DNA from: an uncultured Helicobacter sp.
GTDB taxonomy: Bacteria > Campylobacterota > Campylobacteria > Campylobacterales > Helicobacteraceae
Length of the DNA: 64,000 nt
Assembly: GCF_937906905.1 (NCBI RefSeq)
Contig: NZ_CALERY010000021.1
Location: 29,619 to 93,618 of the forward strand
Direction of reading: 5' to 3'
The position numbers and the translations under genes are program-made. Below, piece by piece: positions 33,266-42,432 of the stretch; position 1 is the first letter of the stretch, and each line of letters opens with the position of its first letter. The notes under the pieces were generated by a model that was not told the DNA's origin, searched no databases, and was given only the letters and a program-made list of their open reading frames with translations.

Positions 33266-35479
33266 ATGCCAGATTCAGCACAACACTCCATGAATGATAC
33301 GATTACTATAGCGCTTATCGGTCAGCCAAATGTCGGCAAAAGCTCGCTGATAAATGCACTCAGCGGCTCACACCTGAAGGTTGGGAATTTCAGCGGAGTA
33401 ACGATTGAAAAAACTCAAGCCACTTTCTTCTATCATGGCACGCGTATTGTTATTGTTGATTTACCCGGCTCTTACTCGCTCAACCACTACTCCCCAGAAG
33501 AAAAAATCACCAAAGACTTCTTGGAGTCTAGGCAGTATGACATCGTGCTAAATGTGCTAGATTCTACCAATCTCGCGCGCAATCTCGCCCTCACCGGGCA
33601 GGTCATGGATCTGGGTGTGAAAATGGTGCTGGGGCTAAACATGATTGATGAAGCCAGAGAGGAGCATATCCAGGTAAATCACGCGCTGCTAGGCGAAATC
33701 CTAGGCGTGCCATGCGTGCCAATCTCGGCACACACCAACGAGAATCTACCCGCTTTGCTTGATATACTTATCGATACTGCACGCAAGCCACTCTGTGCGC
33801 CTAAGAGAATCTATAATGATGAGATAGAGCGCGCGATCGCAGAGGTGGAGCGCTTTATTACACAGAGAGAATTCTACGATCTTCAGGGCTATCCAAATAC
33901 GCATGCCCCACTTTCCATGCGCCAGATTGCTATCTTGCTCATCAAGCAAGATAGCAATCTTTATGCGTATTTGCACGATAAGCCAAGCTACCATGAAATT
34001 ATCCAGTGCGTAAATCAAGCGCGCAATGCACTTAGCATGGCTAGTGGTGAGCATAATATTATGCGGCTTTTTCATCAGGACGCCATCGCATTTGCCCAAG
34101 GCGCAGGACAGGAGAGCACCATCTACCCCAAAACCATGCTGCAAAAAACCAAAAACATGGACGCGCTATTGCTACACAAAGTCTTTGGGATTCCTATATT
34201 CCTAGGGCTGATGTTTGTGCTATTTGAGATGACATTCTATGTGGGTGGGTTTTTCAAGGACTATATCGAGCTAGGGTTTGATGAGCTCTCCTCCATGCTT
34301 CGCGAGGTCATTGTTGTTAAAGATTTTGCTTCTTTGCTGTGCGATGGTGTTATTGGCGGGGTAGGGACGATTATCGCGTTTCTACCGCTTATCGTGGTGC
34401 TGTATTTTGGTATCGCGATTCTGGAGAGTAGCGGGTATATGGCGCGTATCGCGTTTTTGCTCGATGGATTTTTCCATAGGTTTGGACTGCATGGCAAAAG
34501 CTTTATCCCGCTTGTGGCTGGGTTTGGCTGCTCGGTGCCTGCCTACATGGCGACTAGAACGCTCAAAAACCGCAACGAGCGACTCATTACACTATTTGTT
34601 ATTGGGTTTATGAGTTGTAGTGCGAGATTGCCTATTTATGTGCTTTTTGTCGGGGCGTTTTTCGCACCAAAATATGCTGGTGTAGTGCTTTTTGGGATTT
34701 ATCTCTTTGGCGCGCTCATTGCTCTATTGCTAGCCAAATTTTTGAAGCTCTCGGTGTTTCGTGGATATGAAGAGCCGTTTGTCATGGAGATGCCTAAATA
34801 TCGCATGCCAAACTGGCGCGTAGTGTGGTTTAGCGTGTGGAGCAAGGTTGTGATGTTTCTTAAGAAAGCAGCGGGGTTTATTTTCCTAGGCTCGGTGTTG
34901 ATTTGGTTTGCTTCACAATACCCAAAATCCTCTGATCTTGAGCATGCCTATGAGACCAAAAAACAAGCAATACTAGAATCCACGAGCTCTGGCATAATGC
35001 TTTCGCAAGCACAGCAGGCAGCGCAAGAGCAGCAGCTTTGGTATCTGGCAAATGAATATAACGAGCAATTTTTGCGCCAAACATACTCTGGCAGGATTGG
35101 CGAGGCGCTTCGTCCATTTTTTGCACCGCTTGGGTTTGATTGGCGACTTTCAATCGCACTTGTATCAGGCTTTGCCGCAAAAGAAGTCGTTGTTTCTACG
35201 CTTGGGATTCTCTATGCACTTGGCGATGATACCACCGAGGAGTCTGTCTCTCTCCAGCAAAATCTAAAAGACACGATTTCTTTCCCCAGCGCGATTGCGT
35301 TTATCGTCTTTGTGATGTTTTATATCCCTTGCTTTGCAGCGACTATTACCTTTGGCAGGGAGGCTGGGGGAGTGAAATTTGTGGTGTATTTGTTTGTCTT
35401 TACCACGATTGTGGCATATATGTTCGCACTTTTGGGGTATTTCATCGCAGATGTTGGGTATGGATTCTTCATGGGCTAG
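33266..35479 (+). CDS. feoB: Ferrous iron transporter FeoB
   Basis: FeoB imports Fe2+. The N-terminal G domain has G-Q-P-N-V-G-K-S-S (G1), V-T-I-E-K-T (switch), V-D-L-P-G-S-Y (G3) and L-N-M-I-D-E (G4). The membrane part contains the G-C-S-V-P-A-Y-M-A-T-R-T gate and C-S-A-R-L-P-I-Y. A cytosolic insert with Ser/Gln-rich sequence lies near residues 560-600. ATG 33266, five bases after AAGGA, is used; a later ATG at 33290 is possible. No feoA is adjacent, as is usual in Helicobacter. Confidence 0.96.
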   Translation: MPDSAQHSMNDTITIALIGQPNVGKSSLINALSGSHLKVGNFSGVTIEKTQATFFYHGTRIVIVDLPGSYSLNHYSPEEKITKDFLESRQYDIVLNVLDSTNLARNLALTGQVMDLGVKMVLGLNMIDEAREEHIQVNHALLGEILGVPCVPISAHTNENLPALLDILIDTARKPLCAPKRIYNDEIERAIAEVERFITQREFYDLQGYPNTHAPLSMRQIAILLIKQDSNLYAYLHDKPSYHEIIQCVNQARNALSMASGEHNIMRLFHQDAIAFAQGAGQESTIYPKTMLQKTKNMDALLLHKVFGIPIFLGLMFVLFEMTFYVGGFFKDYIELGFDELSSMLREVIVVKDFASLLCDGVIGGVGTIIAFLPLIVVLYFGIAILESSGYMARIAFLLDGFFHRFGLHGKSFIPLVAGFGCSVPAYMATRTLKNRNERLITLFVIGFMSCSARLPIYVLFVGAFFAPKYAGVVLFGIYLFGALIALLLAKFLKLSVFRGYEEPFVMEMPKYRMPNWRVVWFSVWSKVVMFLKKAAGFIFLGSVLIWFASQYPKSSDLEHAYETKKQAILESTSSGIMLSQAQQAAQEQQLWYLANEYNEQFLRQTYSGRIGEALRPFFAPLGFDWRLSIALVSGFAAKEVVVSTLGILYALGDDTTEESVSLQQNLKDTISFPSAIAFIVFVMFYIPCFAATITFGREAGGVKFVVYLFVFTTIVAYMFALLGYFIADVGYGFFMG

Positions 35480-35489
35480 ATTCTAGTCC
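35473..35489 (+). terminator. Hairpin at the feoB stop
   Basis: GGGCTAGATTCTAGTCC forms a seven-pair stem with a three-base loop, and AAAAGTTTTT follows closely. It overlaps the feoB stop codon and probably ends the transcript. Confidence 0.55.
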
Positions 35490-35536
35490 AAAAGTTTTTG
35501 TAAAATTTTGTAAAAACAACTTGATATAAACTTTGC

Positions 35537-35542
35537 TACAAT
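35537..35542 (+). promoter_or_regulatory. Putative extended -10 promoter of the Na/Pi transporter gene
   Basis: TTTGCTACAAT lies about 130 bases before ATG 35671. The TGC before the hexamer fits an extended -10 element. Confidence 0.45.
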
Positions 35543-35670
35543 CTTAGTTTCACTGATTTTTCAAGCCTATTATTCTTGTTTTGCTCTCCCTATACACGCT
35601 AAATGCGCATGAGGCATTAGAATCTAGGCATTTCAGCATTATTATTATGTATTGCACGACAAGGATTTAC

Positions 35671-37665
35671 ATGCTAAAACGATTTAAGACAGAAATTTAC
35701 ACCTATTACAAAATGAGCATTCTTGCTATTATTTCGGTGGCAGGGATTGTGCTCATGGGGCGCAGTGAAGTCGCACAAAATCTTCTCTCAGGACTAGCGA
35801 TATTTCTGCTTGGCATGTTGTTTCTCGAAGATGGGTTCAAGGGTTTTAGCGGCGGAGTGTTGGAGAAAATCCTAAAAAAATTCTCCAACACCAAGCTAAA
35901 AGCCATACTCTTTGGGCTTAGTGCTACTGCTATTATGCAAAGCTCCACGCTAGTAACTATTCTCACCCTCTCTTTCCTTTCTGTCTCGCTTGTGGAGCTT
36001 GGTCAAGCGCTTGGCATTGTCTTTGGTGCGAATATCGGCTCTACGACGAGTGGCTGGATTATTGCGGGGATTGGCGTGAAAATGAATGTATCAGCCCTTG
36101 GTCTCCCGCTCATTACCCTTGGTGTGCTTCTGCTGCTTATGAAAAACAAAAACTCCAAATCCCTGGGCTATATTCTGGCTGGGATTGGATTTTTTTTCCT
36201 AGGGATTTCGTATATCAAAGCGGGGTTTGAGAGCTATCAGGATTTTGATTTAGATGCGGGGCGATTTGGGCAAACATGGGCGTTTGTGATATTTTTTGGC
36301 ATGGGGATTCTTATCACCTCTATTGTGCAATCTAGCTTTGCCACACTTACAATCATAATCCTTGCTCTAAGTGCTGGGAGTATTTCCTATGATGACGCAC
36401 TCGCACTTGTGATAGGCACCAATGTCGGTGGTGTGGTAACCGCGCTTATCGCTTCGATTTCCTCTAGTGTTGATGGGCGTAGGCTTGCCATAGGCAATAC
36501 GCTCTTCAATGTTGTGATTGCTATTGTGTGTATCATCTTTTTGCCGCTTTTTAAAGAAGTTGTTGAAATTTTAAGTCGAGCCTTTGGCTTTGGAGCGCAG
36601 GACTATGCTCTTAAAATCGCGCTTTTCCATACCTCCTACAATATCATCGCTGTGCTACTTATGACGCCATTTATCCCACTTTTTGAAAAATTTCTCTGCG
36701 CTTTTATCACCACTTCTAAAGACGATTCTGACTATGCGCGCCATATTGATTTTGATCTTATTCCCTACCCAAATACTGCCAAAGAATGCTTGGAAAAAGA
36801 AGTGCTCCACTTGTTTGGTAATACGATTTTTATCCTTAGTGCAGTCATCGGGGCTAGACAAGGTGAGCTGCTACAAAAGCGCCTAGGCACAAAGTCCTTT
36901 AATGACCAAAAAGTGCGCATAAATCCCGAGGAGCTCGAGAATCTCTATGAGAAAAAAATAAAAAATATTTTCAATGCTATTATTGATTTTTCTACACATT
37001 TGCGCGCAGCATATAGTCAAGATGTAAGTTTTTGCGCCGAAATCGCCAATCTCCAAAAAGCTTCGCGCCATCTTGTCGAAGGCACAAAAAACCTAAAAAT
37101 CATCAAACCAAATCTCATTAAAAACGCTCACTCTAGCAACCATACTCTGCGCGAGCAATATACACAGATCCGCGCATTGCTGGCGAGCACGATTTATGAT
37201 CTAAAGCTGTTGCAAGACAATAACACAGCCCAATCGCCAGAGCCCCAAACAAGCGCACAAAAGCGAGAGGCTAAACAAATGGCGAGCGAAAATATCCAAG
37301 AGGGAATCAAAAAAATCAAAAAAGATCTTAAGAGAACAAATTCTCGCTCAATCAACCTTGTCCAGGAGCTCATCAAAGAGCGTGCGATCACCTCTGCGCA
37401 AGCTACCTCACTGCTTAATGACATCGCCTTTGGCACTGAAGCGTTGAAAGAAATTGTAACCGCAGCTAATTGTATTGTCAAATACGAGAATCTCCTGCTA
37501 AAGCAAGAAGGTGAGCAAGAAAACGCGCATAAAAATCTAAAGCCAAACGCTAAAGAGTCAAATGAATCGCTGGAATCTAGCCAGAGTGGAGAGCCCCTGG
37601 TCTCCAGCGATACACAAAGCCAAGAAGTGCTAGAGCAACCTGCCCAAATAGAGACAAGGCACTAG
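35671..37665 (+). CDS. Na/Pi-cotransporter family protein with PhoU-like tail
   Basis: Two inverted Na/Pi repeats carry the Q-S-S motifs: M-Q-S-S-T-L-V-T-I-L-T in the first and V-Q-S-S-F-A-T-L in the second, with G-A-N-I-G-S-T-T and G-T-N-V-G-G-V-V. About nine hydrophobic segments precede a soluble C-terminal part (after residue 390) with PhoU-like helices and a Ser/Glu/Gln-rich tail. It probably imports phosphate with sodium. ATG 35671 after AAGG is preferred to the open-frame start at 35581, which lacks a ribosome site. Confidence 0.88.
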   Translation: MLKRFKTEIYTYYKMSILAIISVAGIVLMGRSEVAQNLLSGLAIFLLGMLFLEDGFKGFSGGVLEKILKKFSNTKLKAILFGLSATAIMQSSTLVTILTLSFLSVSLVELGQALGIVFGANIGSTTSGWIIAGIGVKMNVSALGLPLITLGVLLLLMKNKNSKSLGYILAGIGFFFLGISYIKAGFESYQDFDLDAGRFGQTWAFVIFFGMGILITSIVQSSFATLTIIILALSAGSISYDDALALVIGTNVGGVVTALIASISSSVDGRRLAIGNTLFNVVIAIVCIIFLPLFKEVVEILSRAFGFGAQDYALKIALFHTSYNIIAVLLMTPFIPLFEKFLCAFITTSKDDSDYARHIDFDLIPYPNTAKECLEKEVLHLFGNTIFILSAVIGARQGELLQKRLGTKSFNDQKVRINPEELENLYEKKIKNIFNAIIDFSTHLRAAYSQDVSFCAEIANLQKASRHLVEGTKNLKIIKPNLIKNAHSSNHTLREQYTQIRALLASTIYDLKLLQDNNTAQSPEPQTSAQKREAKQMASENIQEGIKKIKKDLKRTNSRSINLVQELIKERAITSAQATSLLNDIAFGTEALKEIVTAANCIVKYENLLLKQEGEQENAHKNLKPNAKESNESLESSQSGEPLVSSDTQSQEVLEQPAQIETRH

Positions 37666-37692
37666 AATCTACATGCTAAATCCCTACTAGTT

Positions 37693-39195
37693 CTAGCTGC
37701 CCATGGATTCTAGCACTTCTATGCGCTTATGTATGGGAGGGTGTGTGGCAAATGCACCTTTAAACCCCTGTAAGAAAAACATATGCGCACAGGGCTTGGC
37801 TAGCTTGTTGTCTAAAAATCCTTGCGTGTCTTTTGCTAGCTTGCGCTCTTGCGACTCTTTTGGCGATTGCTCTTGCGCGATTGTCCGCAATGCTTGCAAA
37901 ATGGCGTTTGGATTGCGCGTGTATTGCACGCTTGTGGCATCGGCTAGAAATTCTTTCTGCCGTGAAATTGCCGCTTGGATAAGGCTTGCACAAAGTGTGC
38001 CAAGAAGCCCCAAAGCATAAAAGCTAAAGGCAAATAGCGCGATGACTGCTTCGCCTTTAGAGTCCCTTTTCCCAGCAGCTCCCGTGCGGTGCGCAATAGA
38101 GCGCATAAGAATCTCGCCGATAAAGCTAATACTCATAAAGCCAAAAATCAAGCTAAATATCCGCAGATTTAGCGCGACATCTTGGTGGAATGCGTGGGAG
38201 AACTCGTGCCCCACCACGCCAGAGAGCTCTTCGCGTGAGAGTGTATCAAGCGCGCCTTGCGTGAAAAATAGCGCGAATCGCTCATCGCTCTTGCCAAATC
38301 TTTCGCCACTACACATTGCATTGATCCCTTGCTCTTCTCGCATAACAAACACGCGCGGCATAGGCATAGCACTAGCGATGGCGATTTCTTCTACGACATT
38401 AAGCAGCCGTGCGTATTTGCGGTGATTTTTGTATTTCTTAGGGGTGATTTCTATGGCTTTTAGGGTTTTGGCAAGTCTATCTATGCTATGGCGACTAAGC
38501 AGTAGAGATTTCACCACAAAGCTCCCAAAAATCACAAGCAATATGCCAGCACTTAAGCTTAGGCTGTATATAAACCAGCCCATTTGCTTGCGAATATTAT
38601 CTGTGAGAAGGCTAAAGCTATCAGGCTCATCAAAGATAGCCGGCATTGCTAGCCAAAATATCAGCTCAAACACGCAAAAGCACAGCATAAAAAACAGCAC
38701 AAACACCACGATAAACAGCATATTAAGCCACAAAACTTTCCCTAATGCTAAATCTTTATGCGCGGCAAATCCTAGCTCTTTGGGCTTTCTTTTGAGATAC
38801 AAACGCGTAGCGAAAAACAGCAAGCAAGCACAGAGCAAGACCACACAAAGCAGCCCGCCATATACCATCGGTCCGCCCCATATAAGCAGCCATAGCGCAA
38901 AGCCCATATTGTTTTGTGCTAGCATTTCAATGCGCATTGCAAGGCTATCAAAAACACTATCGCTAATCTCTTTATACTCAGCTATTAGTGGGAAAAACTG
39001 CGCCATAACGACCATAAGGCTTATCGTTGTAAGACTGATTAGCACAAAGAAAAGCAATGACCTAGGCAGGCTTGGGTTGGGGTATTTATTGAGATTTATG
39101 ATAAGTATCGCACAAAAGCCAATGGTTATCAGCAGTGCTGGCACAAACACCCAAGGGATAAAATGTGTAAGAAGCGCGTGTATGACTTGTATCAT
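37693..39195 (-). CDS. M48-family membrane metalloprotease (HtpX/Ste24 type)
   Basis: Five hydrophobic segments fill the first 230 residues. The zinc motif H-E-F-S-H lies near residue 330 in V-V-G-H-E-F-S-H-A-F, and the third ligand in R-Q-K-E-F-L-A-D-A near residue 420. Two more helices flank this part. The protein (500 residues) is longer than HtpX. It probably degrades damaged membrane proteins; the substrate is unknown. It follows menG by five bases. Confidence 0.88.
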   Translation of the reverse strand: MIQVIHALLTHFIPWVFVPALLITIGFCAILIINLNKYPNPSLPRSLLFFVLISLTTISLMVVMAQFFPLIAEYKEISDSVFDSLAMRIEMLAQNNMGFALWLLIWGGPMVYGGLLCVVLLCACLLFFATRLYLKRKPKELGFAAHKDLALGKVLWLNMLFIVVFVLFFMLCFCVFELIFWLAMPAIFDEPDSFSLLTDNIRKQMGWFIYSLSLSAGILLVIFGSFVVKSLLLSRHSIDRLAKTLKAIEITPKKYKNHRKYARLLNVVEEIAIASAMPMPRVFVMREEQGINAMCSGERFGKSDERFALFFTQGALDTLSREELSGVVGHEFSHAFHQDVALNLRIFSLIFGFMSISFIGEILMRSIAHRTGAAGKRDSKGEAVIALFAFSFYALGLLGTLCASLIQAAISRQKEFLADATSVQYTRNPNAILQALRTIAQEQSPKESQERKLAKDTQGFLDNKLAKPCAHMFFLQGFKGAFATHPPIHKRIEVLESMGS

Positions 39196-39200
39196 AGATT

Positions 39201-40082
39201 CTAGCTTTTATCCACTTTATCACAGGGTTTTTGCCCCAGCACGAGATGAGAAATCCCCGCGGAGTAGGACTTAATCTCTAAAGGCTGCAAGTTAGCTTCT
39301 TTAAACGCTAGGGCTAGCTCATCTGGGGTGATAAAGCTCTCCATAGAATCTGGGAGATATTTATAAGCAGCATAATTGCGCGAGATGAGGTAGCCAATGC
39401 AGGGCAGAATATGCTTGGTATAGATGCCAATAATGCGATCTATCAAGCTTGGGCTAGAGTTTTTAAAAAAATCTAGCACCACCACTATGCCACCGGGCTT
39501 TAGCACGCGTGCAAACTCGCGCAATGCTTGCTTGTATTCTAAGACATTGCGCAAGCCATAAGAGATAGAGAGTATATCCACACTTTGGGATTCTAGGGTG
39601 CTTAGATCTTTTGCCTCTCCTAAGTGTAGGCTTATCTTAGAATCTAGCTTCTTGGATTCTAGCTTAGCTTGGCTATCTTCTAGGATTCTAGAGCTAGAAT
39701 CCACTTTTGCAAAACTTCCGCCAATAGCTTGCAGCTTCTTCTGCGCGATTTTTAGCATTTCTTGCGATGGGTCTATGCCAATCATCTCACCCACCACGAT
39801 ATTGGATTCTAGCGCGTAGCTATGCCAATGCTTTATCATATCCCCACTGCCACACGCCACATCGACAATGCGCTCTATATCCTTAGCATTGCGTGCTTTG
39901 TAGGCTCTTTTAACCGCATCTTTGCGCCAAGAAATATCAATGCCTAGACTTAGGATTCTATTAGTCTTATCATAATCCTTAGCAATATCATCAAACATCG
40001 CGATAATCGATCTCTGCGTCCTTTGGGCTTCTTGCTTGGTGTGCTGGTCTTTTGTTTGCGTATTGTGGGCTTGGCTATTCAT
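39201..40082 (-). CDS. ubiE: Demethylmenaquinone methyltransferase (MenG/UbiE)
   Basis: The SAM-dependent methyltransferase makes the last step of menaquinone synthesis. Motifs are F-D-D-I-A-K-D-Y-D-K-T-N, V-D-V-A-C-G-S-G-D-M (SAM loop), I-G-I-D-P-S-Q-E-M-L and S-I-S-Y-G-L-R-N-V, with K-P-G-G-I-V-V-V-L-D-F later. An insertion of about 30 residues rich in Asp, Ser, Lys and Leu (about residues 115-145) sits between two core strands and is encoded by clustered GATTCT/AGAATC words. ATG 40082 has AAAGG upstream and overlaps the argH end. Confidence 0.93.
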   Translation of the reverse strand: MNSQAHNTQTKDQHTKQEAQRTQRSIIAMFDDIAKDYDKTNRILSLGIDISWRKDAVKRAYKARNAKDIERIVDVACGSGDMIKHWHSYALESNIVVGEMIGIDPSQEMLKIAQKKLQAIGGSFAKVDSSSRILEDSQAKLESKKLDSKISLHLGEAKDLSTLESQSVDILSISYGLRNVLEYKQALREFARVLKPGGIVVVLDFFKNSSPSLIDRIIGIYTKHILPCIGYLISRNYAAYKYLPDSMESFITPDELALAFKEANLQPLEIKSYSAGISHLVLGQKPCDKVDKS

Positions 40083-41532
40083 TCTCAACCTTTGCTTCAA
40101 TCTTTAGCTTTGGCAGCCTTTTACGCGCTTTTTTCACCCACGCATTAAGCGCGGCAATCTGCTTGCTTGTAGCCTTAGACGCCGTGCCGCCAAGGCTCGT
40201 GCGTGCCTGCATAGAAGCAAGCAGTGTGAGCCTTGCAGCAACACCACTCTTTGCAAACAAGGATTCTAGCTTGGGGGCAAGCTTTGAAAGCTCTCTTGCA
40301 AGCTCACTTCCACTAAGCTCGCTTAAATCACAGCCCTGTGATTCTGCATAGGCGACTATGCGCCCGGTGATATGGTGCGCTTCTCTAAAGGGCACGCCAC
40401 ATTCACGCACTAAAAAGTCCGCCAAGTCTGTCGCACTCAAATGCCCCCTTTGACACGCTTTAAGCATAGCCTTTTTGTCAAAGCTAGCACTTTCACACAC
40501 TGCTTGTAAAATCTCTAGGCTAATGAGCGCGCTCTCCACACTATCAAATATCGCTTCTTTATCTTCTTGTGTGTCTTTGTTGTAGGCTAGGGGGAGGGAT
40601 TTCATCACCACAAGCAAGCGCATTAGATTCCCATATAATCGCCCACTTTTCCCGCGCAAAAGCTCTGGGACATCGGGGTTTTTTTTCTGCGGCATTATGG
40701 AGCTGCCGGTGCTGTATTCATCACTTAAACGGAGGAAGCCAAACTCCGCGCTACTCCATAGCACAAGCTCTTCTGCTATGCGTGAAATGTGCATACCAAG
40801 CATAGCAAGAGCATAGAGCAAATCCAGCGCGAAATCCCTATCACTCACAGAGTCCATAGCATTGAGCGTGGGTGCGGCAAACCCTAGCTGCTTGCTTACC
40901 CACTCTCTATCGTTGTTATACGGCGTGCCAGCAAGCGCGCCAGAGCCTAGGGGCATAAGGTTATTGCGCTTGTGTAAGGACTCTAGCCGCTCTACATCGC
41001 GCCTAAGGCTCTCACACCACGCCACTAGGTGGAATCCTAAGTTGATAGGCTGGGCGTGCTGCAAATGTGTCATACCCGGCATTAGCGTGTGCGTGTGCTT
41101 GCGTGCTATGGCAAGGAGTGCTTGGATAAGCGTTAGGAGCTTGTTGGCAATTAGCACAGAGTGATCTAGCACATACATTCTACAATCAAGTGCTACTTGA
41201 TCGTTGCGCGATCTAGCGGTGTGGAGCTTTTTGCCCACATCGCCTATATGCTCTATCAAGGCAGATTCTATCGCCATATGTATGTCTTCTTGCTCTAGGG
41301 AGAATCTAAAGCTCCCTTGCTCAATCTCGCTGGCGATTTTCTCTAGCCCAGATTCTATAAGTGCCACTTCACTAGAGTCCAAAACCCCTATGCGCCCAAG
41401 CATTCTAGCGTGGGTTTTAGAGCCTAGAATATCATATCGCCATAGCTTTTGATCAAATGTGATAGAGGCATTAAAGACATCTAGCAGCGCGCTAGAATCT
41501 AGCTCAAACCGCCCTCCCCATAGCTTTGCCAT
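40075..41532 (-). CDS. argH: Argininosuccinate lyase
   Basis: ArgH splits argininosuccinate into arginine and fumarate. The family signature G-S-S-I-M-P-Q-K-K-N-P is intact, along with W-G-G-R-F near the N-terminus and T-A-R-S-R-N-D-Q. The 485-residue length is slightly above the usual 460, with a Lys/Arg-rich tail. AAGGAG precedes the ATG. Its presence separates this organism from H. pylori, which lacks arginine synthesis. Confidence 0.95.
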   Translation of the reverse strand: MAKLWGGRFELDSSALLDVFNASITFDQKLWRYDILGSKTHARMLGRIGVLDSSEVALIESGLEKIASEIEQGSFRFSLEQEDIHMAIESALIEHIGDVGKKLHTARSRNDQVALDCRMYVLDHSVLIANKLLTLIQALLAIARKHTHTLMPGMTHLQHAQPINLGFHLVAWCESLRRDVERLESLHKRNNLMPLGSGALAGTPYNNDREWVSKQLGFAAPTLNAMDSVSDRDFALDLLYALAMLGMHISRIAEELVLWSSAEFGFLRLSDEYSTGSSIMPQKKNPDVPELLRGKSGRLYGNLMRLLVVMKSLPLAYNKDTQEDKEAIFDSVESALISLEILQAVCESASFDKKAMLKACQRGHLSATDLADFLVRECGVPFREAHHITGRIVAYAESQGCDLSELSGSELARELSKLAPKLESLFAKSGVAARLTLLASMQARTSLGGTASKATSKQIAALNAWVKKARKRLPKLKIEAKVENE

Positions 41533-41564
41533 ACTTGCTCCTTAGAATCCAGTTTTGAAAAAGT

Positions 41565-42020
41565 CTAAAATTTCAGCACCGCGCATAGCACGATACCAAT
41601 CATCAGCAGTGTTGGGACTTCATTAAACACGCGGAAAAATCGCGGACTAAGCTCGCAGGACTCTCTTTGCATTTTGCTAGCAAATATCCCACAAGCGATG
41701 TGAAAAATCAGCAGCAAAGCCACAAGCGTGAGCTTGATGTGAATCCACATTCCACTTTTGAAAATCGCTGTATTTGCGATAATAAGCATTGAGCCTGTGA
41801 TCACGCTAGCAAGCATTGCTGGGCGCATAATGTAGGCAAAAAGGCGGTATTCTTGCAGCTTGATGATCCGCACAAACTCCCTAGAATCTCTATTTTGACT
41901 ATGATAGACAAATAGCCTAGGGAGATAAAATAGCCCTGCCATCCACGCGATCACACTCATAATATGCACTGCTTTAATCCACATATAATACGACATCAAT
42001 ATCCCAGATACACTCTCCAT
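41565..42020 (-). CDS. hemJ: Protoporphyrinogen oxidase HemJ
   Basis: Four membrane segments and the conserved His near the N-terminus (W-I-K-A-V-H-I-M-S-V-I-A-W-M) with L-P-R-L-F-V-Y-H are typical of HemJ, which oxidises protoporphyrinogen IX in haem synthesis. AAGGA before ATG 42020 sets the start, giving 151 residues; the open frame extends upstream. It stands 33 bases after argH. Confidence 0.88.
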   Translation of the reverse strand: MESVSGILMSYYMWIKAVHIMSVIAWMAGLFYLPRLFVYHSQNRDSREFVRIIKLQEYRLFAYIMRPAMLASVITGSMLIIANTAIFKSGMWIHIKLTLVALLLIFHIACGIFASKMQRESCELSPRFFRVFNEVPTLLMIGIVLCAVLKF

Positions 42021-42137
42021 TGCTATCCTTTTGCTTTGCTTGTAGGCTCTGCTAGAATTTATGTCGCGCAATTTTCATACAAAAGCGCTTTAAAATGCAT
42101 TAAAGTATAGGCTAAAGCAAGGCGCACTTGGCAAATG

Positions 42138-42158
42138 AGAATCTAATGTTTAGATTCT
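42138..42158. repeat. Perfect inverted repeat AGAATCTAA-TGT-TTAGATTCT
   Basis: A nine-pair stem with a three-base loop lies between hemJ and tonB. It is one of several hairpins built from the over-represented word and may end transcripts from either side. Confidence 0.5.
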
Positions 42159-42259
42159 GTTAGTCTATGACTGATGTAAGAGAAGCACTTTTCCCCACCA
42201 CTTTACGAACAATTACTAAGGGTCGCGATGGTAGATAAGGATTCTAGTGGAATCTAAAT

Positions 42260-42428
42260 TCCTGGGGTTGAATAAAACACGCACAGGATAAAGCCTGTAT
42301 TGAAAATCATGGCTGTGCAAGTTTAGGAAACAGGACGCACTTGGTCGCACGCTGGTAGGGTAAATATGAAGTGTTTCACGATTATCATACAAGCAACCTC
42401 CCCAAAGCCAGGGAGACGGCGTGCTCTA
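42260..42428 (+). ncRNA. Cobalamin-riboswitch-like element, antisense side of tonB
   Basis: On the plus strand: stem GCACAG (42281-42286) with CTGTGC (42313-42318); then AGGAAA (42325-42330), like the GGGAA box; a small hairpin CAGG-ACGCA-CTTG (42331-42343), like P5; CGCACGCTGGTA (42346-42357), like CGCAACTGTAA; a C-rich strand CCTCCCC (42397-42403); and AAAGCCAGGGAGAC (42404-42417), close to the B12 box AGCCAGGAGACC but with one extra G. Order and spacing follow the btuB-type riboswitch. No plus-strand gene follows; tonB's 3' end begins at 42433 on the other strand. It could be divergent, degenerate or a chance likeness. Confidence 0.45.
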
Positions 42429-42432
42429 GATT

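Larger units (their letters stand above)
42021..42432. other. Intergenic region between hemJ and tonB (412 bases)
   Basis: This is one of the longest non-coding stretches here. It contains AT-rich sequence with possible hemJ promoter elements, a nine-pair hairpin (42138-42158), a 23-codon plus-strand frame at 42167-42238, and the cobalamin-riboswitch-like element. A plus-strand TATAGG near 42116-42121 could be a weak -10 box. Confidence 0.6.

Noticed and set aside
38429..39274. A 281-codon open frame antisense to the M48 protease gene
   Set aside because: The protease has intact motifs and membrane segments; the antisense product is Ser/Lys/Ile-rich without domains.
42167..42238. A 23-codon plus-strand frame upstream of the riboswitch-like element
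   Set aside because: No ribosome site and too short to support; it was considered as a leader peptide.
42121..42430. RNase P RNA, tmRNA, SRP RNA or 6S RNA in the hemJ-tonB gap
   Set aside because: The conserved boxes of RNase P and tmRNA are absent and no SRP tetraloop domain was seen; the cobalamin layout fits better.
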